Positions 7,046-14,055 of a stretch of DNA of 14,568 nt are shown one piece after another. How positions within the stretch are numbered: the stretch's first letter is position 1; every line of letters begins with the position of its first letter. The notes under the pieces were generated by a model. It worked only from the letters and a program-made list of their open reading frames with translations, did no database searches and had not been told where the DNA came from. Origin of the DNA: Pseudomonadota bacterium (GTDB lineage: Bacteria > Pseudomonadota > Alphaproteobacteria > Caulobacterales > Caulobacteraceae); assembly GCA_023428785.1 (NCBI GenBank), contig JAEYWU010000025.1:1-14568 (forward strand). The letters run 5' to 3'. A program made the translations under genes and the position numbers.

Positions 7046-7678
7046 ATGGACTTCGTTTCGGCCCGCAAGGCCATGGTCGACAGCCAGGTCCGCACCTCCG
7101 ACGTGACCGACACGGCCATTCACAAGGCCATGCTGGCGACGCCGCGCGAAGACTTCTGCGCCCCGGACCGGGCCTTTTCGGCCTATGCCGACGCCACCGT
7201 ACCGATCGCGCCGGGCCGCAGCCTGATGCGCTCGCGCGAGGTCGGCAAGCTGCTGCAGGCCCTGCGTCCCAAGGCGGGCGAGCGGGCCCTGGCCCTGGCT
7301 GCTCCCTATGCGGCGGCGGTGATGGCCCACATGGGCGTCGAGGTCGAAGCCCAGGAGAGCGACCCGCACGTGGCCGCCGTCCTCGAGCCGGCGCTGAAGG
7401 CCGCCCGCGTCCATACTGCGGTGCAGGCCCTAGGCCAGCCCGCAGGGGAAGGCTATGACATCGTCATCAGCGAAGGCGCGGTCTCGGCCGTGCCGGATGC
7501 CTGGATTCAGGCCCTGAAGCCGGGTGGCCGTCTGGCCGTGGTGGAGCGCGACGGGCCGATCGGCCACGCCCGCCTGTTCGTTCGCGCGCAATCTGGCGCT
7601 GTTTCACGCCTTGAATTGTTCGATGCCGCACCCGAGATGCTGGCAGGTTTCGAGAAGAGACCTACATTCGCACTCTGA
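7046..7678 (+). CDS. Protein-L-isoaspartate O-methyltransferase-like protein with degenerate SAM motif
   Basis: PCMT homologue of 210 residues. The family start is clear: MDFVSARKAMVDSQVRTSDVT, then AMLATPREDF at 28-37 and AYADATVPIAPG at 47-57, matching the PCMT pattern of repair methyltransferases that use SAM on isoaspartyl residues. The catalytic and cofactor parts do not match. Where the family has GxTISxP, this protein has GRSLMRSRE (57-65). Where it has the Gly-rich SAM motif I, this protein has ALALAAPYAAAV at 81-92, with no glycine. The C-terminal half keeps Rossmann-like segments (YDIVISEGAV at 137-146, LKPGGRLAVVE at 157-167). The reading frame is intact and codon use is normal, so this is not a decayed gene; it may have lost methyl transfer or changed role. 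It precedes the TolC-like gene by 136 bases. Confidence 0.85.
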   Translation: MDFVSARKAMVDSQVRTSDVTDTAIHKAMLATPREDFCAPDRAFSAYADATVPIAPGRSLMRSREVGKLLQALRPKAGERALALAAPYAAAVMAHMGVEVEAQESDPHVAAVLEPALKAARVHTAVQALGQPAGEGYDIVISEGAVSAVPDAWIQALKPGGRLAVVERDGPIGHARLFVRAQSGAVSRLELFDAAPEMLAGFEKRPTFAL

Positions 7679-7746
7679 CCGGGGGGTCGGCCGACGGAAT
7701 TCGGCGTCCCGGACGTGAAAAAACCTTAACTGGCCTGCAGGTCCTG

Positions 7747-7772
7747 TTCTGCGATCTAGGGTCGGCTACGAA
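7747..7772 (+). promoter_or_regulatory. Tentative promoter of the TolC-like gene
   Basis: TTCTGC at 7747-7752 and GCTACGAA at 7765-7772 loosely fit the Caulobacter housekeeping pattern (TTGACG, 10-14 bases, GCTANAWC). Both elements deviate from consensus. The 136-base gap and a GAGGGA site at 7801-7806, eight bases before the ATG, are consistent with independent expression. Confidence 0.25.
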
Positions 7773-7814
7773 AATCAAAGTCGGGCGGCCCGGGCCGTCA
7801 GAGGGATAGTCTTC

Positions 7815-9296
7815 ATGTCGCTTCGCCGCCTTCTCGGCGCCGCCGCCGCCACGGCGCTTTTGGCCGCCGCCGCACAACCCGCCGCCGCTGAAGACCTGCG
7901 CGACGCCATCATTCTGGCCTACCAGACTAACCCGACCCTTCTGGCGCAGCGCTCCCAGCAGCGCGCCCAGGACGAAAGCTATGTCCAGTCGCGAGCCGGC
8001 CTGCGGCCGCAAGTCGATGTGTCGGCGGGCGTCGGCTATGTCCGCACCTGGCCCGAAGCGACGGGCCCCTTCGCCGCCGACAATGAATCGAACTCGTCTT
8101 CGGCGACCATTTCGCTGAACCAGCCGCTCTACACTGGCGGCCGTGTGGCCCATGGCATCGATGCAGCCATGGCCGGCGTTGAGCGCGGCCGCGAGAACCT
8201 GCGCCTGGTCGAGCAGCAGATCATGCTCAGCGTGATCCAGGCCTATGCCGATGTGATCCGAGACTCCGAAGTCGTGCGCATCCGCGAAACCAACCTGGGC
8301 GTCCTCCAGCGTCAGCTGGAAGAGGCCAACGCCCGTTTCGAGGTCGGTGAGATCACTCGCACCGACGTCGCCCAGTCCCAGGCCCGCTTGGCCGCGTCGG
8401 AAGCCGACCTGTCCAGCGCCCGCGCCCAGCTGTCGATCAGCCGCGCCACCTACACCGCCGTCGTGGGCCAGGCCCCCGGTACGCTGGAGCCGCTCCCGGC
8501 CCTGCCGACCGCGCCGTCGGACTTTGACGTGGCGCTGGATGTGGCCCTGGTCGACAATCCCGAACTGCGCGCGGCCATGTGGTCGCTGGAGGCCGCCGAG
8601 GCCTCGGTGGCCGCCGCCCGTTCCGAATATCTGCCCTCAGCGGGCCTGTCGGCCAGCTATGGCACCGCCGGCACCGCCGAGCCCTTCGGCCTGGACGACC
8701 AGCAGACCCTGCGCGCCGGGGTGAGCGTTTCGGTGCCGCTGTACGCCGCCGGTCTGAACCGTTCGCGGGTTCGTCAGGCGCTGGAACAGGCCAACACCGC
8801 CCAGCTGGGCGTCGAAGGCGCTCGCCGCACCGTCCTGCAGGACGTATCGTCGGCCTATGCCCAGGTGCTTTCGACGACCGACGCCCTGTCCGCCTCGGAA
8901 GAACAGGTCCGCGCCGCCCGCATCGCCGCCGAAGGCGTCCGTCAGGAGGCCCAGGTCGGCCTGCGCACCACCCTGGATGTGCTGAACCAGGAACTGGAAC
9001 TGCGCAACGCCGAGATCTCCTACGTCTCGGCTCAGCGGAACCGCTATGTGGCCCAGGCCCTGCTGCTGCTTTCGATGGGCGGCCTGGAAGGACCGGATCT
9101 GGTCGGCGAGGTCCCGGCCTACAATCCGGAAGACAACTTCAACCGTGTGCGCCGCTCGGGCGGCGTGCCGTGGGAATATGCGGTGGAAGCCCTCGATCGT
9201 CTGGCGACCTTCCCGGAAACCCCCGCCCGTGACGAACCGAACGCGCCGATCGACGATGAGCTGTCGGCCGAGATCATTCGCACCGCGCCCCGATAG
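7815..9296 (+). CDS. TolC-family outer membrane efflux/type I secretion protein (RsaF-like)
   Basis: Trimeric outer-membrane channel protein that joins inner-membrane ABC or RND transporters to the exterior. The 493-residue product has a signal peptide (residues 1-25: Arg-Arg, a long Ala/Leu core, cleavage likely after PAAA before EDLRDAI). Two outer-membrane-efflux repeats follow, about 27-220 and 240-430. They contain TolC hallmarks: AYQTNPTLLAQRSQ near 34-47, LNQPLYTGGRV near 99-109, ARFEVGEITRTDVAQSQARL near 177-196, and in the second half VSVPLYAAGLNRSRVRQA and QVGLRTTLDVLNQELEL. A charged tail follows. In Caulobacter crescentus a TolC homologue (RsaFb, from memory) lies beside popZ, so this is probably its orthologue. 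RsaF proteins export the RTX-type S-layer protein RsaA. It could serve the RTX protein of this window, but there is no ABC or adaptor partner here. Confidence 0.92.
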   Translation: MSLRRLLGAAAATALLAAAAQPAAAEDLRDAIILAYQTNPTLLAQRSQQRAQDESYVQSRAGLRPQVDVSAGVGYVRTWPEATGPFAADNESNSSSATISLNQPLYTGGRVAHGIDAAMAGVERGRENLRLVEQQIMLSVIQAYADVIRDSEVVRIRETNLGVLQRQLEEANARFEVGEITRTDVAQSQARLAASEADLSSARAQLSISRATYTAVVGQAPGTLEPLPALPTAPSDFDVALDVALVDNPELRAAMWSLEAAEASVAAARSEYLPSAGLSASYGTAGTAEPFGLDDQQTLRAGVSVSVPLYAAGLNRSRVRQALEQANTAQLGVEGARRTVLQDVSSAYAQVLSTTDALSASEEQVRAARIAAEGVRQEAQVGLRTTLDVLNQELELRNAEISYVSAQRNRYVAQALLLLSMGGLEGPDLVGEVPAYNPEDNFNRVRRSGGVPWEYAVEALDRLATFPETPARDEPNAPIDDELSAEIIRTAPR

Positions 9297-9403
9297 GCGC
9301 GTTCGGCGGATTCGCCCAAATGGCGAAACCGTCGTTGATTTCGTAACCGTTTGGCGTCATGCGTGAAGATGACAGGCGGGGCTGTCCCGTCTCCAGCGTT
9401 CGC

Positions 9404-9407
9404 AGGA
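9404..9407 (+). promoter_or_regulatory. Ribosome binding site of popZ
   Basis: AGGA lies 11 bases before the ATG at 9419. It favours that start over the in-frame ATG at 9359, which would add 20 residues not seen in PopZ. A GATTC sequence (9406-9410) overlaps it and would be a CcrM methylation site if that enzyme is present. Confidence 0.45.
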
Positions 9408-9418
9408 TTCCGGCCGCC

Positions 9419-9949
9419 ATGACCGACCAGACGACCCAGGAACCGACGATGGAGGAGATTCTCGCCTCCATCCGCCGCATCATCTCGGAAGACGAGCCGT
9501 CGGAAGGCGCGCCCGCCGCCGAGTCGCCGGCGCCCGCTCCTGAGCCCGAACCGGAACCCGAGCCTGTTGCGGCCGCACCCGAGCCTGAGCCCGAGCCGGA
9601 ACCTGCGCTGGCCGAAGAGGAGCCGCTCGAGCTGACAGAGCGCTACGAGGAACCGGCTTCCGAGCCGGCCCCGGCCTATGAGACCATCGGCGACATCGAG
9701 GCCTCGGCCGCGCCGGAGCCCTTCCCCGCCTATGAGCCTGAGCCTGAGCCGACCCCCGCGCCTACGCCCGCGCCGGAACCGGTGGCCCCGATGGCCGCGT
9801 CTGTCAGCGCATCGATGGCCGGCGGCCTCACGGTCGAGGAACTGGTCCGCTCCATCGTCGAGCCGCAGGTTCGCGACTGGCTGGAGCAGAACCTCGATGG
9901 CCTGCTGCGCGCCATGCTCCGCGAAAAGCTGAACAACGTATTCCGCTAA
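9419..9949 (+). CDS. popZ: Polar organizing protein PopZ (DUF2497 family)
   Basis: Self-assembling scaffold that forms a polar microdomain in alphaproteobacteria; in Caulobacter it tethers the chromosome origin through ParB and recruits cell-cycle regulators. The 176-residue product has the three-part PopZ design. Residues 8-25 (QEPTMEEILASIRRIISE) are the conserved N-terminal client-binding helix. Residues 26-125 are a disordered acidic Pro/Glu-rich linker with long Pro-Glu alternations and the ETIGDIEA segment that matches Caulobacter PopZ. Residues 138-176 are the C-terminal oligomerisation helices (TVEELVRSIVEPQVRDWLEQNLDGLL). The extreme C-terminus, LREKLNNVFR, differs from the Glu/Arg-rich ending I recall for the family. 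Position between the TolC-like gene and valS fits Caulobacterales synteny. The chosen start is supported by the family N-terminus and AGGA. Confidence 0.93.
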   Translation: MTDQTTQEPTMEEILASIRRIISEDEPSEGAPAAESPAPAPEPEPEPEPVAAAPEPEPEPEPALAEEEPLELTERYEEPASEPAPAYETIGDIEASAAPEPFPAYEPEPEPTPAPTPAPEPVAPMAASVSASMAGGLTVEELVRSIVEPQVRDWLEQNLDGLLRAMLREKLNNVFR

Positions 9950-9979
9950 GCGCCGCAGCCTCGCGCGCGGCTTAAATCA

Positions 9980-10010
9980 GGGCGGCCCCGATGGGGCCGC
10001 CCTTTCTCTT
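9980..10010 (+). terminator. Rho-independent terminator of popZ
   Basis: A perfect 10-bp stem (GGGCGGCCCC at 9980-9989, GGGGCCGCCC at 9993-10002) with a GAT loop is followed by TTTCTCTT. It lies 31 bases past the popZ stop and separates popZ from valS. The ATG at 9991 sits inside its loop and is not a plausible valS start. Confidence 0.93.
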
Positions 10011-10041
10011 TTCCGCATCGCCCCTTATCAGCCTGACCGTC

Positions 10042-12786
10042 ATGCTCGAAAAAACCTTCGATCCGAAAACCGTCGAACCCCGCCTCTACGATCAGTGGGA
10101 GGCGTCCGGCGCCTTCGCGCCCGATGCGGTGCTGGAAAAGAACCCGTCGGCCGCGACCTATTCGATCGTCATCCCGCCGCCGAACGTGACGGGCTCGCTG
10201 CACATCGGCCACGCGCTGAACAACACGCTTCAGGATATCCTGGCCCGCTATCACCGCATGAAGGGCGAGGCCGTCCTGTGGCTGCCGGGCACGGACCACG
10301 CGGGTATCGCGACCCAGATGGTCGTGGAGCGCCAACTGGCGGCCCAGGGCAATGTCGGCCGCCGTGACATGGGCCGCGAGGCCTTCGTCGACACGGTCTG
10401 GAAGTGGAAGGCCGAGAGCGGCGGCACCATCGTGCGCCAGCTACGTCGGCTGGGCGCCTCATGCGACTGGTCGCGCGAGCGCTTCACCCTGGACGACGGC
10501 CTGTCGGCGGCGGTCAGGAAGGTCTTCGTCGACCTGCACAAGGCCGGGCTGATCTATCGTGACAAGCGGCTGGTGAACTGGGACCCGCACTTCCAGACCG
10601 CCATCTCGGACCTCGAGGTCGAGCAGAAGGAGGTCGACGGCCACTACTGGCACTTCGCCTATCCGCTGGCTGACGGCGTGACCTATGAGCACCCCATCGT
10701 CTTCGACGAAGAGGGCAAGCCGACCGAGTTCGAGACGCGCGACTACATCGTTGTGGCGACCACGCGGCCGGAGACCATGCTGGGCGACACCGGCGTGGCG
10801 GTGCATCCGGAGGATGACCGCTACAAGGGTCTGGTCGGCAAGTTCATCGATCATCCGATCACGGGCCGCCGCATCGTCATCGTGGCGGACGACTACGCCG
10901 ACCCGGCCAAGGGCTCGGGCGCGGTGAAGATCACGCCGGCTCACGACTTCAACGACTTTGGCGTCGGCAAGCGCTCCGGGCTGGACGCTCTGAACGTCAT
11001 GGACGCCTTTGGCCGCATCACCGCCGCCGATACTCCTGACGTGCCCGCCGAATACGAGGGCATGGACCGCTTCGCCGCGCGCAAGGCCATCGTCGCCCGC
11101 GCCGAGGAAGAGGGCTGGCTGAAGGAGATCGAGAAGACGAAGCACGTCGTCCCGCACGGCGACCGCTCGGGCGTGGTCATCGAGCCGTGGCTGACGGACC
11201 AGTGGTACGTTGATGCCTACACCCTGGCCCAGCCGGCGCTGAAGGCGGTCGAGAACGGGGACACGGTCTTCGAGCCGAAGAGCTACGAGAAGATCTATTT
11301 CGAGTGGCTGCGCAACATCGAGCCCTGGTGCATCTCGCGCCAGCTCTGGTGGGGCCATCGCATCCCGGCCTGGTATGGTCCAAACGGCGAGATCTATGTC
11401 GCCGAGACCGAGGAAGAGGCCCGCGAGCAGGCGCTGTCGGACTATGATTCCGAGGTCGCCCTGACTCAGGACGAGGACGTCCTCGACACCTGGTTTTCGT
11501 CGGCCCTGTGGCCGTTCTCGACCATGGGCTGGCCGGAAAAGACCGAAGATCTCGAACGCTTCTATCCGACCAACGATCTGGTCACCGGCTTTGACATCAT
11601 CTTCTTCTGGGTCGCCCGGATGATGATGATGGGCACCCACTTCACCGGCGAAGTTCCCTTCAAGCGCGTCGTCATCAACGGCCTCGTGCGCGACGAGAAG
11701 GGGCAGAAGATGAGCAAGTCCAAGGGGAATGTGATCGATCCCCTGGAGATCGTGGACGAGCTGGGCGCCGATGCGCTGCGGCTGACGATGGCCATGCTGT
11801 CGGGCACACGTGACATTAAATTGTCCAAGCAACGCATTGAAGGTTATCGCAACTTCGGCACCAAGTTGTGGAACGCCGCACGCTTCTGCCAGGTCAACGA
11901 ATGCCGCCGGGTCGAGGGCTTCGATCCGGCCTCAGTCGAGCTGACGATCAACCGCTGGATCCGCGGCGAGCTGGCCAAGGTCACCGCCGAGGTGTCGGCC
12001 GCGCTGGACGCCGCCCGCTTCGACGAGGCGTCGCAGGCGCTCTACCGGTTCGTCTGGAACGTCTTCTGCGACTGGTGGCTGGAGCTGGCCAAGCCGACGC
12101 TGAACGGCTCGGACGAGGCGGCCAAGGCCGAGACGCGGGCCATGGGCGCGTGGCTGCTGGATCAATGCTGTGTCCTGCTGCACCCCTTCATGCCCTTCAT
12201 CACCGAGGAGCTGTGGGCCGAGCTGGCGAAGTTTGGCGGACCGGCGCGGGAATCAATGTTGATCACCTCGGCCTGGCCTGACGTCCCGGCCAGCTGGATC
12301 GACGCCGAGGCGGACGCCGAGATCGGCTGGCTGGTGGATGTCGTTTCCAACATCCGCTCGCTGAAGGCCGAGACCAATCTGCCGGGATCGGTGAAGCCGG
12401 ACGTGGCCGTGACGGGCGCGGGCGCCGAGACGCTGGCGCGGCTGGAGCGGCATCGCACCGCCATCCAGACCCTGGCCCGCGTCGGCTCGATCGGCGCCGC
12501 CGACGGCGCGCCCGCGGGCTCCGCGCCGTTCGTGACGGGGGAGGCGACATTCCTGATCGCCATCGCCGAGCACATCGACATCCCGGCCGAGACCGCGCGC
12601 CTGACCAAGGAAATCGCGGGCATCGACAAGGACCTCGAGGTCACGAAGAAGAAGCTCGGCAACCCCGACTTTGTCGCGCGAGCCAAGCCCGAGGTGGTCG
12701 AGGAAAATCGTCAGCGCCTGACCGACGGCGAGGCCGCCCGCGCCAAGCTGGAGGCCGCGCTCGAACGGCTGAAGGCGGCCCAATGA
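10042..12786 (+). CDS. valS: Valyl-tRNA synthetase
   Basis: Class I aminoacyl-tRNA synthetase that charges tRNA-Val. From ATG 10042 the protein has 914 residues, within the family range (E. coli 951). The start MLEKTFDPKTVEPRLYDQWE matches the family. HIGH is at residues 54-57 within PPPNVTGSLHIGHALNN. The CP1 editing domain spans about 190-350 (VATTRPETMLGDTGVAVHP and GSGAVKITPAHDFNDF, with the editing-site TTRPET). GFDIIFFWVARMMMMG precedes KMSKS at 556-560. The anticodon-binding domain follows, and the last 65 residues are the ValRS coiled-coil tRNA-binding arm (LTKEIAGIDKDLEVTKKKL, NPDFVARAKPEVVEEN). An in-frame ATG at 9991 would place the start in the upstream terminator and is rejected. 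No strong Shine-Dalgarno precedes 10042. Confidence 0.96.
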   Translation: MLEKTFDPKTVEPRLYDQWEASGAFAPDAVLEKNPSAATYSIVIPPPNVTGSLHIGHALNNTLQDILARYHRMKGEAVLWLPGTDHAGIATQMVVERQLAAQGNVGRRDMGREAFVDTVWKWKAESGGTIVRQLRRLGASCDWSRERFTLDDGLSAAVRKVFVDLHKAGLIYRDKRLVNWDPHFQTAISDLEVEQKEVDGHYWHFAYPLADGVTYEHPIVFDEEGKPTEFETRDYIVVATTRPETMLGDTGVAVHPEDDRYKGLVGKFIDHPITGRRIVIVADDYADPAKGSGAVKITPAHDFNDFGVGKRSGLDALNVMDAFGRITAADTPDVPAEYEGMDRFAARKAIVARAEEEGWLKEIEKTKHVVPHGDRSGVVIEPWLTDQWYVDAYTLAQPALKAVENGDTVFEPKSYEKIYFEWLRNIEPWCISRQLWWGHRIPAWYGPNGEIYVAETEEEAREQALSDYDSEVALTQDEDVLDTWFSSALWPFSTMGWPEKTEDLERFYPTNDLVTGFDIIFFWVARMMMMGTHFTGEVPFKRVVINGLVRDEKGQKMSKSKGNVIDPLEIVDELGADALRLTMAMLSGTRDIKLSKQRIEGYRNFGTKLWNAARFCQVNECRRVEGFDPASVELTINRWIRGELAKVTAEVSAALDAARFDEASQALYRFVWNVFCDWWLELAKPTLNGSDEAAKAETRAMGAWLLDQCCVLLHPFMPFITEELWAELAKFGGPARESMLITSAWPDVPASWIDAEADAEIGWLVDVVSNIRSLKAETNLPGSVKPDVAVTGAGAETLARLERHRTAIQTLARVGSIGAADGAPAGSAPFVTGEATFLIAIAEHIDIPAETARLTKEIAGIDKDLEVTKKKLGNPDFVARAKPEVVEENRQRLTDGEAARAKLEAALERLKAAQ

Positions 12787-12794
12787 TCCCTTTT

Positions 12795-12839
12795 CCCCTT
12801 GTGGGAGAAGGTGGCCCGGGGAGCGGGTCGGATGAGGGG
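12795..12839 (+). repeat. Dispersed intergenic repeat-like element
   Basis: This stretch just past valS reads CCCCTTGTGGGAGAAGGTGG, then CCCGGGGAGCGGGTCGGAT, then GAGGGG. I recognise it as like a short GC-rich sequence that recurs between genes in Caulobacterales and some other proteobacteria, ending in a GATGAGGG motif. It contains short inverted repeats (CCTT/AAGG, CCCGGG) and no open frame of note. Only one copy is in the window, so the repeat status rests on recall. Confidence 0.45.
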
Positions 12840-12958
12840 TCGTGCCAGCGCGTCCAGGCGCATCTTCCTCGTAGCCGTCGTCGTCGAAGTCGCGCGAAAT
12901 CCGTCGTTCAATTCTCCGCGAAGTATCGCGCGGCGCTCAGGCGGCTTGGGCCGGGCAG

Positions 12959-13717
12959 ATGAAACAGCGTCTCGACAAACGCCTGCTCGAACTCGGCCTG
13001 TTCGACACCCGCGCCCGCGCCCAGGCGGCGATCGCGGCGGGCGGGGTCACGGTCGATGGCGCGCCGGCGCGCTCGGCGAGCCAGTCGGTCAGTGAGACGA
13101 GCGTCATTACGGCGCGCGCCGAGCATCAGTGGGTCGGGCGAGGGGGGCTGAAGCTGGCGGCGGCCTTCGACCTCTGGCCGGTCGCGGTCGAAGGCCGGGT
13201 TGTGCTGGATGTCGGCGCCTCGACGGGCGGCTTCACCGATGTGGCCCTCGGCCGGGGCGCGGTGAAGGTCTATGCCGTCGACGTCGGCCGGGCCCAGCTC
13301 GATCCCAAGCTCGTGGCTGATCCGCGCGTCATCAATCTGGAGGGGACGGACGCCCGGTCGCTCGACGCCACGCTCATTTCTGAGCCGCCCGGCCTGATCG
13401 TCACCGACCTCAGCTTCATCAGCCTGACCAAGGCGCTGGGACCCGCGCTCGGTCTGGCGGGGGAGGGCGCTGACCTCATCGCCCTCGTCAAACCCCAGTT
13501 CGAGCAGGAAAGCCGCGCCGACATCGGCAAGGGCGGAATCGTCACCGATCCCGAGGCCCGGCAGGCGGCGCTGGAGAAGGTCTCGGCCTGGCTGGAAGGG
13601 CAGGGCTGGCGGGTGCGCGAGACGGCGCAGAGCCCGGTTGTCGGCGGCGACGGCAATCGGGAATGGCTGATCTTGGCGAACCGGGATATCGTCGCGCCGG
13701 GAGCGCGAAATGACTGA
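12959..13717 (+). CDS. tlyA: TlyA-family rRNA 2'-O-methyltransferase (S4 domain plus FtsJ-like domain)
   Basis: In mycobacteria TlyA 2'-O-methylates cytidines in 16S and 23S rRNA; the same role is inferred here. The 252-residue length is typical. Residues 1-60 form an S4 RNA-binding domain (RLDKRLLELGLFDTRARAQ, then IAAGGVTVDG). The methyltransferase follows: WVGRGGLKL with Lys65, SAM motif I VLDVGASTGGFTDV at 82-95, YAVDVGRAQLD near 105-115, VTDLSFISL with Asp150, LVKPQFEQ with Lys178, and GNREWL with Glu235. These give the K-D-K-E tetrad of 2'-O-methyltransferases. The ATG at 12959 begins at the expected MKQRLDKRL; the Shine-Dalgarno is poor. Its last eight bases overlap the next gene. The family name is also used for hemolysins, but the tetrad argues for an rRNA enzyme. 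Confidence 0.93.
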   Translation: MKQRLDKRLLELGLFDTRARAQAAIAAGGVTVDGAPARSASQSVSETSVITARAEHQWVGRGGLKLAAAFDLWPVAVEGRVVLDVGASTGGFTDVALGRGAVKVYAVDVGRAQLDPKLVADPRVINLEGTDARSLDATLISEPPGLIVTDLSFISLTKALGPALGLAGEGADLIALVKPQFEQESRADIGKGGIVTDPEARQAALEKVSAWLEGQGWRVRETAQSPVVGGDGNREWLILANRDIVAPGARND

Positions 13718-13973
13718 GCCGCCACGGGAGCCCGCAAGTCTCGAACACGGAGCGGCGACGTATCTGAACGCGACGATGTTTCTCCTGTTCGCGTTGCTAC
13801 TCTTCGGTCTTCTCGCGTGGAATACCTATAAAGAATTCCCCGATCTTATCCAGGCCGTCGCCGACGACGATGAACGGCTTCTGGGGCTATTGCGGCTGGC
13901 CGGGCGAGCCATCTTCCTCTTCTGGTCCGCCATCTTCGTCCGCTGGGCATGGCGAAGGTGCCAGTCGATCTAA
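13710..13973 (+). CDS. Small unrecognised two-helix membrane protein
   Basis: An 87-residue protein with no recognised family. Residues 1-21 are polar. Residues about 22-38 (TMFLLFALLLFGLLAWN) form a strong transmembrane helix. Residues 40-60 are an acidic connecting segment (KEFPDLIQAVADDDERL), and 65-81 (AGRAIFLFWSAIFVRWAW) form a second helix ending in a basic Trp-Arg-Arg tail. Both ends are probably cytoplasmic by charge. The ATG lies within the last codons of tlyA, an 8-base overlap that suggests translational coupling. An internal Met at residue 23 would remove the polar N-terminus and is a less likely start. A strong hairpin follows 16 bases after the stop. Codon use is less GC-rich than in tlyA. 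Confidence 0.72.
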   Translation: MTEPPREPASLEHGAATYLNATMFLLFALLLFGLLAWNTYKEFPDLIQAVADDDERLLGLLRLAGRAIFLFWSAIFVRWAWRRCQSI

Positions 13974-13989
13974 ACCCCCCAAAGACAGA

Positions 13990-14019
13990 AACCCCCGGCG
14001 GATTGCTCCGCCGGGGGTT
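13990..14019. terminator. Strong hairpin, probable bidirectional terminator
   Basis: A perfect 13-bp stem (AACCCCCGGCGGA at 13990-14002, TCCGCCGGGGGTT at 14007-14019) closes a TTGC loop. It sits between convergent units: the tlyA-linked gene ending at 13973 and the minus-strand gene ending at 14056. Read on the minus strand it is followed by TTCTGTCTTT; on the plus strand by only TTCCC. It therefore probably serves the minus-strand gene best. Confidence 0.8.
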
Positions 14020-14055
14020 CCCTACACATCGTCGATCGACAGGGGGGCTGAAGAC

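Noticed and set aside
7686..7705. Palindrome GTCGGCCGAC and a nearby GCCGA/TCGGC inverted repeat after the PCMT-like gene
   Set aside because: The stems are short, there is no T-run, and such palindromes are common in GC-rich DNA. Not enough to call a terminator or operator.
1177..9296. A complete type I secretion locus formed by the RTX and TolC-like genes
   Set aside because: They are more than 5 kb apart with unrelated genes between, and no ABC transporter or membrane fusion gene is present. Only a functional link at genome level is possible.
9359..9418. A 20-residue N-terminal extension of PopZ from ATG 9359
   Set aside because: The family begins with M-T/S-D-Q; the extension has no homology and AGGA supports 9419.
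10459..11832. A 457-codon minus-strand open frame inside valS
   Set aside because: It is a shadow of a strongly conserved valS region; composition is typical of antisense frames in high-GC DNA.
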